Of a stretch of 64,000 bases of DNA, positions 53,948-63,698 are shown in pieces; the first letter of the stretch is position 1, and each line of letters begins with the position of its first letter. Location of the stretch: the NCBI GenBank assembly GCA_035515235.1, contig DATJBS010000054.1, positions 66,985 to 130,984 of the forward strand, read 5' to 3'. Position numbers and translations under genes: made by a program. A model generated the notes under the pieces. It was not told the origin of the DNA. It did not search any database and saw only the letters and a program-made list of their open reading frames with translations. The stretch is from JAMLHH01 sp035515235 (GTDB lineage: Bacteria; Bacteroidota; Bacteroidia; Chitinophagales; JADIYW01).

Positions 53948-55081
53948 CTATTTATCTTCAAACCAATCTTTCACTTCAATTACGATATTTTCATAATTTT
54001 TCTGTAGTTGTTTTCTTCTATCAATATAATAAAGGGCAATCATCACTATTAATATCAATAAAGATGAAATTAAAATGATCAGCATTAAAGAGCTCTTTGT
54101 CTTCGTATTAGAATCTACTTTTAATTCATGAATAAGTTGATTGGATAATTTTTCCAAATAAAAAGATTTTTCGCTTTTCAATTCCAAAAAACGCTTATCA
54201 TATTGATCTGCCAAAACAGAATTATCACTTTGTAAATAGTACAATTTCCATGTTTCAAGTGAAATAAGTTTTAGTTTGTAATCTTGAGATCCTTTTATTA
54301 TTGGTTCAGTTTTATTTAAATAATTTAAGGCTAGTATTAAGTCGCTTTCTTGCAAATAAACTTTTGCTAAACCCACATATATATATCCTAAAATAACACT
54401 GAAATTATCAGGGATTAATTCTTTTGCTTTAAATAAGAAATCTTTTGCTTTTTCTAATTCATTTAATTGAGCATAACTCAATCCTTTTAATTGGTAGGTA
54501 GTTGCAATTATAATTGGTCCTACTTTTTGACTAGATAAGTTCTTAATCAAGTTATCTGTCTGAATCAATTCATTTAAAGCTTTTTGAGGTAAACTATCAT
54601 CTAAATAAAATTTAGCTTTTGCTTGATGAACGTATAATTGGATTAAAGGAGTTTTTGCAGTTTCATTGAGTCGTTCTACTTTATTGATATATTGTTTTCC
54701 TTGCTCAGGAAGTCCAATTCCATTGTAAGTGGAATACAAAAATCCAGCAATACGCATTTGCCATTCAATGTTTTTTATTTCTGTAGCTATCTTATTTGCT
54801 TTACTAGCATAAACTAAAGCTTCTAATACTTCCCCTTCATTATCTTTTAAAGAAGCTTTTAGCATTAAAACTCTCAATTCTCTCAAAGGATCTTTCTGAT
54901 TACTTTCTAATAATGAATCAGCTAATATCATAGCCGAATCCATATTTTGAAGAGATAAAACTGTTGCTATGTGTATATAAATACTATCAAATTCAGTTTT
55001 CTCTACATCATCAGCCAAGACATTAAAGTGAAAGAAAAAGAAAGTGTAAAAAGTAGTAAGTGTAAAAACTCTCTTCATCAT
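53948..55081 (-). CDS. TPR-repeat membrane protein without output domain
   Basis: 377 residues. The signal peptide is cleaved near VLADD (23). Several TPR units cover about 30-300 (TTYQLKGLSYAQLNELEKAK is the clearest, near 190-215). One membrane segment (about 328-350) is followed by about 25 cytoplasmic residues (RRKQLQKNYENIVIEVKDWF). Bacteroidota proteins with this TPR-membrane layout normally continue into a LuxR or AraC DNA-binding domain or a LytS kinase. Here the stop follows directly. It is convergent with the broken kinase, 44 bp away. It could be a stand-alone sensor or a truncated regulator. Confidence 0.72.
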   Translation of the reverse strand: MMKRVFTLTTFYTFFFFHFNVLADDVEKTEFDSIYIHIATVLSLQNMDSAMILADSLLESNQKDPLRELRVLMLKASLKDNEGEVLEALVYASKANKIATEIKNIEWQMRIAGFLYSTYNGIGLPEQGKQYINKVERLNETAKTPLIQLYVHQAKAKFYLDDSLPQKALNELIQTDNLIKNLSSQKVGPIIIATTYQLKGLSYAQLNELEKAKDFLFKAKELIPDNFSVILGYIYVGLAKVYLQESDLILALNYLNKTEPIIKGSQDYKLKLISLETWKLYYLQSDNSVLADQYDKRFLELKSEKSFYLEKLSNQLIHELKVDSNTKTKSSLMLIILISSLLILIVMIALYYIDRRKQLQKNYENIVIEVKDWFEDK

Positions 55082-55547
55082 TCAAATATAAAAATTAAAT
55101 ACACTTTGATTAAAATAAAACATTTTGGCTTATTTTAAAAGATAATTATCAAGATAGCCCAAGTTTTTATAATTATTAAAACAATGGATTAGTTTTCAAA
55201 CAATTGATGAAAACATAAGATTTCTTATGGAATTAATTTTAAGAGAGAATTTCCAAATTCTTTAAATAAAAAAGCATTTAGACCAAGAGGCCTTTATGCT
55301 ATAAAATGAAATAATTAAAAGTGTGGAGGTGTGTTATATTTTATATCATCATCAGTAAGGAAAGTAAATAGTTCGTAAACTTCAATAAATTATTCAGACT
55401 CTCCTTCAGCGGTCATCTGCGGATTTTTGCGGGAAATAAAAAGAAGTTATCTGAATGGAGCATAATTTATCTCTGCTATAATCTGTGTTATCTACTGGAA
55501 ATAAAAATATCGCAACTTTTAAAGGTAGAATCCGTATTTTTACTATA
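55082..55547. other. intergenic region upstream of hflX with repeat remnants
   Basis: A partial hairpin with AGCAT/ATGCT ends lies at 55274-55301. At about 55410-55505 there are sequences of the TCTGCGGATTT and TCTGCTATAATCTGTGTTAT type, which read on the other strand resemble the CTGATTACGCAGA core of the 48.2 kb tandem repeat. No gene is seen. The hflX promoter must lie here but no consensus match stood out. Confidence 0.45.
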
Positions 55548-56729
55548 ATGCACGAAACGAACCCTGAATATATAGAAAGAGCCATCTTAGTAGCTGTAAT
55601 AAAGGATAAAGAAACAGCCACTAGAATAGATGAATACTTAGATGAGTTAGAATTTTTGGCTTCTACTGCAGGAGCTCAGACTTTTAAAAGATTCACACAA
55701 AGATTAGAACATCCAGATTCTAGGTCCTATGTCGGAAGCGGGAAGCTGGAAGAAATTAAAACCTATATTGAATTTGCTGATATCAATCTAGTGATTTTCG
55801 ATGATGAATTATCTCCTGCACAAATTAGAAATCTCGAAGAAGATCTCAAATGTAAAATATTAGATAGAACAGCTTTAATATTAGACATTTTCGCCGGTAG
55901 AGCTCAAACAGCTCAAGCTAAAGCTCAAGTGGAATTGGCCCAAATGCAATATTTATTGCCTAGACTAAAAGGACTTTGGACGCATCTTGAAAGACAAAAA
56001 GGTGGTATCGGCATGAGAGGTCCTGGAGAAAAGGAAATCGAAACGGATCGTCGAGTGGCTAAAGATAAAATTGCTTTGCTCAAAAAAGATTTAGAAGCGC
56101 TCGATAAACAAGATCAAACTCGTAGAAAAAATAGAGGAGAAATGATTAGAGTCGGATTAGTTGGATATACTAATGTCGGCAAATCTACTATTATGAATTT
56201 ATTGAGCAAGTCTGATATTTTGGCAGAAAATAAATTATTTGCCACATTAGATACTACTGTTAGAAAAGTAGTGATAGATAATGTTCCATTTTTACTTTCT
56301 GACACGGTAGGATTTATAAGAAAACTCCCGCATAATCTTATTGAAAGTTTCAAATCCACTTTAGATGAAGCTAAAGAATCTGATATTATTATACATGTAG
56401 TAGATGCTTCTCATGAGCAGTTTCAAGATCAAATTATGGTCGTCAATGAAACGCTAAAAGAATTATCAGTGGTACAAATTCCTACTATCATGGTATTTAA
56501 TAAAATGGATGCCTACCGCGAAAAGCATTTTGACCCCTATCTACCAGAATCTATCAAAACAGATTTAGAAGAAGAGTTCAAAAAAAGTATGCGAAGTCAA
56601 TTTCCATGTCATTGTGAATTTATTTCAGCTACAGAAAAAGAAAATATTGAAAGCTTTAGAAATACATTGATTATGTTGGTTCAAGATGGTTACCATAAAA
56701 GATATCCATATATCACACATTATTACTAA
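55548..56729 (+). CDS. hflX: ribosome-associated GTPase HflX
   Basis: 393 residues from the ATG at 55548 (MHETNPEYIE); an in-frame start at 55485 lies in repeat-like sequence and is less likely. The N-terminal HflX domain ends in the glycine-rich linker GGIGMRGPGEKEIE. The GTPase domain has G1 GYTNVGKST, G3 DTVGF and G4 FNKMD. HflX splits or rescues stalled ribosomes under stress. Its last 4 bp overlap the convergent ppx gene. Confidence 0.94.
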   Translation: MHETNPEYIERAILVAVIKDKETATRIDEYLDELEFLASTAGAQTFKRFTQRLEHPDSRSYVGSGKLEEIKTYIEFADINLVIFDDELSPAQIRNLEEDLKCKILDRTALILDIFAGRAQTAQAKAQVELAQMQYLLPRLKGLWTHLERQKGGIGMRGPGEKEIETDRRVAKDKIALLKKDLEALDKQDQTRRKNRGEMIRVGLVGYTNVGKSTIMNLLSKSDILAENKLFATLDTTVRKVVIDNVPFLLSDTVGFIRKLPHNLIESFKSTLDEAKESDIIIHVVDASHEQFQDQIMVVNETLKELSVVQIPTIMVFNKMDAYREKHFDPYLPESIKTDLEEEFKKSMRSQFPCHCEFISATEKENIESFRNTLIMLVQDGYHKRYPYITHYY

Positions 56730-57631
56730 AGATTATTTTGCAAGACTAGTTTTTTGGTGATTTTCTCAAATAACATATGAATCATTCCATCTGCAAGTCC
56801 AACTTTAGGCACTAAAATATTTTGAACTTCTAATGAATTAGTAACTCTTAATAAAATTTGAGCTGCAGGAACAATTACGTCAGCTCGATCAGGTTTTAAA
56901 CTATATTTTAAGATTCTTTCTTGAACACTTAAATCTTTCAAAGCTGTATAAGTATCTTGAATTACAGAGCAGGGCATCTCCATTTTTTTGCTCTTGCTAA
57001 AATACTTCTGCATCGTATTAATATTCCCTCCAGTACCCACAGCAATAAGATGAGGATGTTTGGTTTTAAAATGATTTACCCAACTGTCCAAACTCACCCA
57101 TTGTTTTTTATCCACCTTGTTATCTCTTAGTCTTAATGTTCCTATATTAAAAGATTTCCTATCAATCATCACACCTTTACTGATCAAAATCAACTCAGTA
57201 CTTCCTCCTCCGATATCTATAAAAAGATAATCTTGCTTAGGATGAAATTGTAGTTTTTCTGCATGGTTTGAAAATAAAATATCGGCTTCCTCTTGTCCGG
57301 AGATGATTTGAATTTTAAGCCCTGCCTTTTTGTAAATTTTCTCTAAAACTTCTTTTCCATTCGAAGCATCTCTCATCGCTGAAGTAGCACAAGCCATATA
57401 TTCTATAGGTTCAAAAACATTCATCAGTTTTTTGAATGCTGACATCGTATCTACAAAGTCTTCTATCTTCTTCTTGGATAATTTTCCTTCGCTAAATACA
57501 TCTTCGCCTAACCTTAATGGAACTCGAAAAAGAGCATCTTTTACATAGGTATATCCCTTTTCCGTTTCATACACATGTATAAAAAGAAGTCTGACGGCAT
57601 TTGAGCCGATATCAATTGCTGCTAATTTCAA
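56726..57631 (-). CDS. Ppx/GppA-family exopolyphosphatase
   Basis: 301 residues from a TTG start lying inside the end of ppk1 (20 bp overlap). The ASKHA-fold phosphate loops are present: DIGSNAVRLLF at the start, FIDIGGGSTELIL (near 138) and GTGGNINTM (near 207). The length covers only the N-terminal catalytic domain pair, as is usual in Bacteroidota. It degrades polyphosphate chains or hydrolyses pppGpp. Direct coupling to ppk1 favours polyphosphate. Confidence 0.9.
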   Translation of the reverse strand: MKLAAIDIGSNAVRLLFIHVYETEKGYTYVKDALFRVPLRLGEDVFSEGKLSKKKIEDFVDTMSAFKKLMNVFEPIEYMACATSAMRDASNGKEVLEKIYKKAGLKIQIISGQEEADILFSNHAEKLQFHPKQDYLFIDIGGGSTELILISKGVMIDRKSFNIGTLRLRDNKVDKKQWVSLDSWVNHFKTKHPHLIAVGTGGNINTMQKYFSKSKKMEMPCSVIQDTYTALKDLSVQERILKYSLKPDRADVIVPAAQILLRVTNSLEVQNILVPKVGLADGMIHMLFEKITKKLVLQNNL

Positions 57632-59708
57632 ACTCTGTAGATTTTGTCAATTGGTATAAATGTAAAAAATAATCACGAGCTGCTATTTGACTTCTCAATT
57701 TTCTTTGATGGTCTTCTACTTTCCTGAATTCATTGTTTTGATCTGCATCAAAAATTCTAGCTTTGGTATTATCCTGCCATTGCAATTCCATCAGATCAAT
57801 TATCTGCTGACGGATTTCAGTATTTAGAATTGGCGCAATAACCTCTATCCTATAATCAATATTACGAGTCATTAAATCCGCAGAACCGAAGAAAACTTCT
57901 TCTCTCCCATTATTATAAAATATGAAAATTCTACTGTGTTCTAAATACTGATCAATTATGCTAATAGCTTCAATATTTTCGCTGATTTTTGGTAGTCCTG
58001 GAATTAAAGAACAAGTACCTCTTACAATCAAACGAATTTTGACTCCCGCTTTGCTAGCGTAATATAGCTTTTGAATAATAGCATCATCGACTAAGCTATT
58101 GACTTTGATAAAAATCTCGGCTCTTTTTCCCGCTCTTGCATTTCGAATTTCTCGATTGATCCAGCTGATTAACTTTGACCTCAAATTAAAAGGAGCAATG
58201 GTTAATCTTTGCATTTTGGGAATGATATAATTCTTATCGAAAAAATTAAATAATTCTCTAAGCTCTCTAGTGATGGATTGGTCAGCTGTGAAAAGTTGAA
58301 TGTCTGTATAAAACTTTGCGGTGACTTCATGGAAATTTCCCGAGCCCAAACATCCATAATAAATTTTCTTGCCTTTTTCTCTTCTTGTAATCAGACAGAT
58401 TTTAGAATGTACTTTTAAACCATTAACTCCAGTAATTACTTTTGCGCCTTCATCTCTCAATTTATTGGCCCAATCTATATTTGCAGCCTCATCAAATCTA
58501 GCTCTTAATTCAATCATCACGGTGACATCTTTCCCATTTTTCAGAGCTGTCAACAGAGATTTGACCACATGGCTTTTAGAAGAAAGTCGATATACCGTCA
58601 TTCGAATATGAGAGACATTTGGATCAATAGCAGCTTCTCTTAATAAATCTAAAAAATAATCAAAAGAGTGATAAGGATAATATAAAAGCAAATCTCTCGA
58701 TTTCATCTTGTCTAAAATACTGCGGCAATTTTCTAAATGTGGATGAGGTACGAAACTTTCTTCTTGATTCCATAATTTAGATGGATGTACTTTTGGGAAT
58801 TTAATGAAATCCTTAAAATTGTGGTATCTAACACCCGGAGCTACATGTCCTTGTTTGTTAAAGTCCATCTTTTTGAGTAGATATTGTAAAAACTCATTAG
58901 GCATTTCTGCATCATAAATTAATCGCAAAGGTTTTGCGTTTTTCCTTTGTTTTAAACTCAATTCTACGGTTTCTAAAAAGCTTTCTGTAACATCATTATC
59001 CAAATCTAACTCTGCATCTTTATTGAATTTTATCGTATATGCATCAATGTGTTTAAAGTCATAAATCTTATAAATATCATCTAAGTTGAAACGAATGACA
59101 TCATCTAAAAACATGATACAGATCTTATTTTTTATGGCGGGTAAAACTACAAATCGAGAAAGAACCGTTGGGATTTCTAAAATTGAATAGAAGGAATCTT
59201 TGACATCTTCATTGTAGAACCTTACGGCTAGGTAAATAGAGGAGTCATGTAAAATAGGAAAGTTGACTTTTTTATCTAACATAATAGGAAAAATTTCCAA
59301 TCGAACTTTTTCTCTAAAATATTTTTTTACATACGCTGCTTGAGGTTCATTCAGCTCTTTTTCATTAATGATTAATATATTTTCTTTCTCCATGTCTGCA
59401 AGAATTTGAAAATATGCCGTATCAAATCTCTTTTGCAATTCTAGCACTTTCTCCATTACTGCATCTAGCAAATTGTCGGGATGAATACCAAGTTCTTCTT
59501 GAGCTTCTTTGCTATAGTCTTTCATTCTTCGAATAGTAGCTACCCTTACTCTGAAAAACTCATCGAGATTATTAGAAAAAATACCAATAAACTTTAAGCG
59601 TTCTAACAGTGGAACATCCTTACATTCAGCTTCTTGCAGTACTCTTTCGTTAAAAGATAGCCAACTGATATCTCTATTAATTATTGGTGAACGTTTAAGA
59701 AATACCAT
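57612..59708 (-). CDS. ppk1: polyphosphate kinase 1
   Basis: 698 residues with the four PPK1 domains. DISWLSFNERVLQEA opens the N domain. The autophosphorylated His is in GLKVHSKICLI (E. coli His435 position). GSGNFHEVTAKFYTDIQLF and FFGSADLMTRNIDYRIEV are further active-site segments. It makes polyphosphate from ATP. It is 4 bp downstream of sixA and overlaps ppx by 20 bp, so synthesis and breakdown enzymes are on one transcript. Confidence 0.95.
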   Translation of the reverse strand: MVFLKRSPIINRDISWLSFNERVLQEAECKDVPLLERLKFIGIFSNNLDEFFRVRVATIRRMKDYSKEAQEELGIHPDNLLDAVMEKVLELQKRFDTAYFQILADMEKENILIINEKELNEPQAAYVKKYFREKVRLEIFPIMLDKKVNFPILHDSSIYLAVRFYNEDVKDSFYSILEIPTVLSRFVVLPAIKNKICIMFLDDVIRFNLDDIYKIYDFKHIDAYTIKFNKDAELDLDNDVTESFLETVELSLKQRKNAKPLRLIYDAEMPNEFLQYLLKKMDFNKQGHVAPGVRYHNFKDFIKFPKVHPSKLWNQEESFVPHPHLENCRSILDKMKSRDLLLYYPYHSFDYFLDLLREAAIDPNVSHIRMTVYRLSSKSHVVKSLLTALKNGKDVTVMIELRARFDEAANIDWANKLRDEGAKVITGVNGLKVHSKICLITRREKGKKIYYGCLGSGNFHEVTAKFYTDIQLFTADQSITRELRELFNFFDKNYIIPKMQRLTIAPFNLRSKLISWINREIRNARAGKRAEIFIKVNSLVDDAIIQKLYYASKAGVKIRLIVRGTCSLIPGLPKISENIEAISIIDQYLEHSRIFIFYNNGREEVFFGSADLMTRNIDYRIEVIAPILNTEIRQQIIDLMELQWQDNTKARIFDADQNNEFRKVEDHQRKLRSQIAARDYFLHLYQLTKSTEFEISSN

Positions 59709-59712
59709 AATA

Positions 59713-60228
59713 CTATTCTTTAGAATTGATTAAAGATTTAGGGGTAATAAAATCTACTTTAGAACCTAATTGTGACATTGCTTCCGCCCAAGTATCCACA
59801 TTCCAATTAATAGAATATAGTGCAGCAGTAGGAAATTTATCTAAAACATCCTTAGTTAATTTATGAATCAGCTCGGACAATAAAGGTTCATGTCCAATTA
59901 GAAAAATCGTGTCAATTGTTTTAGATGAATTATCTAATATTTTCAATTTTTCAGAAATTGATTTTACATTTCCAAAATAAATCTTTTGGTCAATATCCAT
60001 TTTAGAGATTGGAAAATCTACCCGCGAACAAATATTAATGGCTGTATGTAATGCTCTAGTAGCCGGGCTTGTGATGACATAATCTGGTTGTATACTCTGA
60101 TATTTAAGCCAGTTTCCAACTATCAATGATGCAGTCTTTCCTCTATCATTTAAAGGCCTCACCATATCATTGATGTCCTCTTGTTCCCAAGAAGATTTAG
60201 CGTGACGTATAATATATAAGGTTTTCAT
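59713..60228 (-). CDS. sixA: SixA-like phosphohistidine phosphatase
   Basis: 171-residue histidine phosphatase. The catalytic RHG-type motif is RHAKSSW with His9, and the second His is in FLIGHEPLLSEL. SixA in E. coli removes phosphate from His of ArcB or PtsN-type proteins. In Bacteroidota this family is often next to ppk1, as here, so a link to polyphosphate or phospho-His of PPK1 itself is conceivable but unproven. First gene of the polyphosphate operon. Confidence 0.87.
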   Translation of the reverse strand: MKTLYIIRHAKSSWEQEDINDMVRPLNDRGKTASLIVGNWLKYQSIQPDYVITSPATRALHTAINICSRVDFPISKMDIDQKIYFGNVKSISEKLKILDNSSKTIDTIFLIGHEPLLSELIHKLTKDVLDKFPTAALYSINWNVDTWAEAMSQLGSKVDFITPKSLINSKE

Positions 60229-60426
60229 CGTTTATATCTTGAATATACATCATTTAGTTGCTCCCAAATTTCAAACGAGCTACATTATATGAACGTTTCA
60301 CACAAAATTCACAAAACTTGGCTTCTAAGAAGTATTGAAATGAAGATTTATAAACTATAAGAAGTAAAAGCCCAAATCATATTAAAATGATAAAACGATT
60401 TTCCCATAAAATAGCTCACTAACTTA

Positions 60427-60434
60427 TAATTTTG
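60427..60434 (+). promoter_or_regulatory. candidate -7 element for the 338-residue lipoprotein
   Basis: TAATTTTG matches TAnnTTTG, 38 bp before the ATG at 60473. No -33 TTTG is present at standard spacing. Confidence 0.35.
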
Positions 60435-60472
60435 AACTGATTATAATACTAAGTGGAATTTAAAACCGATTT

Positions 60473-61489
60473 ATGAAATTCAAATTATTTATTCTAATAT
60501 TTAGCTGTGTTGCAATTTTACTCTCTTGTAAAAACAAAGAAAATAGTTCCAGCACATTTGATACAGATACAGTAGACGCAAAACTAGTCTCCTTATATCC
60601 TATCAATAACCAATACCTAGAATTGCAAAATTTAGAATTTGTAGAAAATATCGATGAATCTAGAAATTTCAAGAACACCACAGCATTAAAAAATAATTTA
60701 AAAACTACTCTTTATAAAAAATGGTGCGAAAATGGCGAGTGCTATCAATTGAACGAATACCATATTGTAGAAAAATTATCAGAAAACAATAGTAATAATA
60801 TCAAAGCTGCTCCATCAGATATTAACTTCATTATTCCCTCTAGTCATGGAATAGTATCTGTCACTTCTTTGCCCAATGAAAATATTTTTACAATAAAACT
60901 TTGGGATCAGCAGCTTTCGGAAAAATGGAGCACTATATACGAAAGAAGTAAATTAGATTCAAATAATGAACTCGTACAATATGCTGAAGTTTTAGGATAT
61001 AATGATGAATTATTAGTCTTCCATTCCTCTAATTCCGAAATTCCTAAGTCTGGATATGTGCTAATCAAAAATGGTTTTAAAAAACAAGAAGAATATCAAT
61101 GGTCGGGAATGTTGATAGATGAAGATAATTCAACAGTTTTAGGTCAAATTATTCAAAATAATGATTTAAGCTATAGTATAAGAATTGGAAACACGATGTC
61201 AGAACTACCCAATTCTGTAACAGGATATTCAAAAAGCAATTCCTTTATTCAAGGCAACAAAATTATTTTAGGATTCTACCATTCCAAAAGCGATATTTTA
61301 AAAATCCTTACCATAGATTACCAAACTGGAAATATTATTTGGGAATATGCAATATCAAGTGCAAAATTGATGGATAATGTCTTATTCTCAGGTTTTGAAG
61401 ATCAATTTATAATAGAAATCGTTACTACTAACAAAAACAGTTTATATATTCTCAATAAAGAAAACGGTCAACTAATGGGAAAATTTTGA
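60473..61489 (+). CDS. lipoprotein of unknown function
   Basis: 338 residues. The lipobox ends at Cys19 (AILLSC), followed by a Ser/Asp-rich linker. The body is beta-rich with repeated Trp/Tyr strands (IKLWDQQLSEKW near 142, GNIIWEYAIS near 289, SLYILNKENGQLMG at the end), suggesting a degenerate PQQ or beta-propeller fold. A short KWCENGECY segment holds two cysteines that could form a disulfide. I do not recognise the family. The 3' end overlaps the convergent next gene by 18 bp. Confidence 0.6.
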   Translation: MKFKLFILIFSCVAILLSCKNKENSSSTFDTDTVDAKLVSLYPINNQYLELQNLEFVENIDESRNFKNTTALKNNLKTTLYKKWCENGECYQLNEYHIVEKLSENNSNNIKAAPSDINFIIPSSHGIVSVTSLPNENIFTIKLWDQQLSEKWSTIYERSKLDSNNELVQYAEVLGYNDELLVFHSSNSEIPKSGYVLIKNGFKKQEEYQWSGMLIDEDNSTVLGQIIQNNDLSYSIRIGNTMSELPNSVTGYSKSNSFIQGNKIILGFYHSKSDILKILTIDYQTGNIIWEYAISSAKLMDNVLFSGFEDQFIIEIVTTNKNSLYILNKENGQLMGKF

Positions 61490-61978
61490 GGAATTAATCA
61501 CCCATTCCATGATTTGATTTTGCTCTTCTGAATTTAATGTGCTCTTTGGCAAATAAAAAAAGGAATATTTAGTACCATAAATCAGCCAAGCTTTTGAGTG
61601 GTTCTCTATTTTAAAAATTTGATTCCAAGGAATACTTTTTTCTTGACCATCATAATTTGCTTTTATGGTGTCTTCATTTATTTCAAACTGAATTTCACGA
61701 TTGAAAAGTGGATTTCTCTCGACAGATTGACTCGTTTTATAGTTTAGATAAAAAGGTAAAACAGCAACTAGAAAAGCGTAGAAAGCACAAAAATATGGAA
61801 ATACTCGAAAACCGATTGGATTCCAACCAAACAAATAACCAATACAAAGAAGGAATGAAAGAATACCTCCTAAAGTCACAGCTTTTATATACCACTTTTT
61901 GTAATATTGAAATAATATCAAACGAGCATAAAAGCGTTTATTATAATTAGCAGTATATTTAATTTTATCTATTATCAT
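61472..61978 (-). CDS. YcxB-like membrane protein
   Basis: 168 residues. Two membrane helices (about 34-51 and 58-78) are followed by a compact PH-like C-terminal domain (REIQFEINEDTIKANYDGQEKSIPWNQIFKIENHSKAWLIY, shown by IPWNQIFKIE and FYLPKSTL). This is the YcxB-like layout. Function unknown. It is divergent by 22 bp from the next gene and convergent with the lipoprotein, so the three genes are tightly packed. Confidence 0.7.
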   Translation of the reverse strand: MIIDKIKYTANYNKRFYARLILFQYYKKWYIKAVTLGGILSFLLCIGYLFGWNPIGFRVFPYFCAFYAFLVAVLPFYLNYKTSQSVERNPLFNREIQFEINEDTIKANYDGQEKSIPWNQIFKIENHSKAWLIYGTKYSFFYLPKSTLNSEEQNQIMEWVINSSKFSH

Positions 61979-62000
61979 TTTAATTCAAAACCTTATCAAA

Positions 62001-62867
62001 TTGGAAAACACTCGCAAAGATATCATAGTAAAAGGTCGATACAATGTCTGGGATTTAAAAGATTTCTTAATAATATTAATTTTTATATCATTTTTAGCTG
62101 TAGGGTTATTCCTTTTGACATCTATCGATTTGCAAAAATTCAGCTACTATCCTTTAGGTGCTGCTGCAATTTTATTAATTTATATTATTGCAAGAATCAT
62201 GCTCTTAGGAAATTTTCAAGTTTCTAGATTTAATATTATTTGGAAGACATCCGCAGGCTCCATTAAAACTATGGGAATTGAGAATGTTGGAAATATGGAG
62301 TTAGAATATAATTCTCAAGGAAAAGCTTCTTGGTTGGTTAAAAACCTCCAAAATAAAAAAATCAAACGATTTAGATCTCTTTCTCAAGTCAAAGAAGCAG
62401 GAGCTGCAATTATATTTTTTAGATACAAAGATATCTTACCTGAAATCGTATTTAATATTTGGAAACCTCTCAGTAAAGGAAAGAGAACATATGAAGGAGT
62501 AGCCTATCAATTAAAAATTGACGGAACTATTGCCTATGACGCCACTGGATCAATTGTTCTATACGAAAACAAACTGCTCTTTATTCCTACAAATGTGACG
62601 AATTCGTTGAGCGATCCAGAAATAGAGAGAATCAGAAAAGCAGGATATAGTCCGGAGTATATTAAATATACCGCTGATGAGAATATAAAAAACCATTCCA
62701 TTATAGAAGCTCTATTGGATTCAAATCTTCCTCAACCTATTAGAGATTCGTATATCCAAAAAATCGTGAACGATAACGGAGGAAATATATTTACCGATAT
62801 CTCTAGAAATGGCAAACAATGGCAAACATATAACGAGGGAGTTGAAATCATTATCACTCGCTCTTAG
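62001..62867 (+). CDS. membrane protein of unknown function
   Basis: 288 residues from a TTG start 22 bp from the divergent YcxB-like gene; no ATG or GTG is available nearby. Two membrane helices (about 22-42 and 50-70) precede a long soluble part (75-288), which begins with a PH-like stretch (FQVSRFNIIWKTSAGSIK) and ends in an Asn- and Ile-rich helical region. The two-helix plus PH-like pattern recalls the divergent neighbour, so they may be distantly related or work together. No family is recognised. Confidence 0.55.
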   Translation: MENTRKDIIVKGRYNVWDLKDFLIILIFISFLAVGLFLLTSIDLQKFSYYPLGAAAILLIYIIARIMLLGNFQVSRFNIIWKTSAGSIKTMGIENVGNMELEYNSQGKASWLVKNLQNKKIKRFRSLSQVKEAGAAIIFFRYKDILPEIVFNIWKPLSKGKRTYEGVAYQLKIDGTIAYDATGSIVLYENKLLFIPTNVTNSLSDPEIERIRKAGYSPEYIKYTADENIKNHSIIEALLDSNLPQPIRDSYIQKIVNDNGGNIFTDISRNGKQWQTYNEGVEIIITRS

Positions 62868-63332
62868 ATTTAGATTTCTGTAAAAGATTTTACTTTTAAG
62901 AAATAATCTATCATTCATTTTAGATAAAGATATCTTCTTTTCTAAATTAGGGCTGTATAGTTTAAATTACTCTATTCTCGAATCAAATTACCTCACTAAA
63001 TCTTACAAGTAAAAAACTGGAAGGTATTTGCGTATTAGAGATAAATGCATATGGTGATATATTTATCAAGCATCCTGCTTGTGAATAAATAATCAATAAA
63101 GGATCACTACGATGATTTTTTTTTATTATTGAGCATTCTTATCGATGAATTTAAAGACAGTGTGCTAATCCTCCTTATTTAGCTGTACGATAAGTCTTTC
63201 GGAATAATGTAACGAATGGTTGTTTAAGCCCTACGAATTAATTCTTGGATGGTTAGACAATTGGTTAAAAGATCCTTTCAGGATGATGTATCAGAACTTG
63301 TATTTAGCTCACGACTTATTCGTGGGTAAAAA
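62868..63332. other. gene-free stretch
   Basis: AT-rich sequence with stop codons in all frames. A T-run at 63115-63124 follows no strong stem. I see no RNA gene, repeat or plausible ORF. Confidence 0.5.
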
Positions 63333-63376
63333 AGATTCTGAAACGAGTTCAGAATGATGTGTTGGTTCAGAATGAC
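63333..63376 (+). repeat. REP-like palindromic repeat (HSELVSES type), second copy
   Basis: TTCTGAA (63336-63342) and TTCAGAA (63348-63354) form the same 7 bp stem and 5-base loop as at 10772-10790, in the same orientation and with the same GGTTCAGAATGAC tail. This copy produces an apparent 75-codon minus-strand ORF (63309-63536), which is not a gene. Confidence 0.8.
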
Positions 63377-63401
63377 GGTTTCGTTCACACTGACTGAATT
63401 C

Positions 63402-63548
63402 TCCTTCTAACAGAATTGCGCCGTAGGTGCAAACCGCATTCATTAAAAGCATATTGAAGAAGTGTTGTGCACCTACGGCGCACGATTTTGATCGATAGTC
63501 ATTAGTTACAAAGCTAATGCACCTACGGCGCATCATTTATTCGTGTAT
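63402..63548. repeat. direct duplication, copy 1, with GCACCTACGGCGC palindromes
   Basis: About 147 bp nearly identical to 63699-63844. Inside, GCGCCGTAGGTGC (63418-63430) and GCACCTACGGCGC (63469-63481) are perfect 13 bp inverted repeats 38 bp apart, and a further direct GCACCTACGGCGC is at 63519-63531. The GC-rich motif stands out in AT-rich surroundings. Confidence 0.88.
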
Positions 63549-63698
63549 AGTATTGTTATATACCATTAGCTTGTATTTGTAAGGTAATGTAGAGCATTTG
63601 TCTTATAGAGACTCTTCTCTTCGACACTGCTCAGTGACAATCCTCATCAAAATGACACTTTCCATTTTATCATGCTAAGAAAAGCGTCTTCGCTTATA

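Noticed and set aside
55274..55301. Terminator or small RNA hairpin before hflX
   Set aside because: The stem has three mismatches and lies between divergent genes with no transcript to end; too weak to call.
63309..63536. 75-codon minus-strand ORF at the right edge
   Set aside because: It is built entirely from the HSELVSES palindrome and the GCACCTACGGCGC repeats, and its peptide is the typical translation of intergenic repeats.
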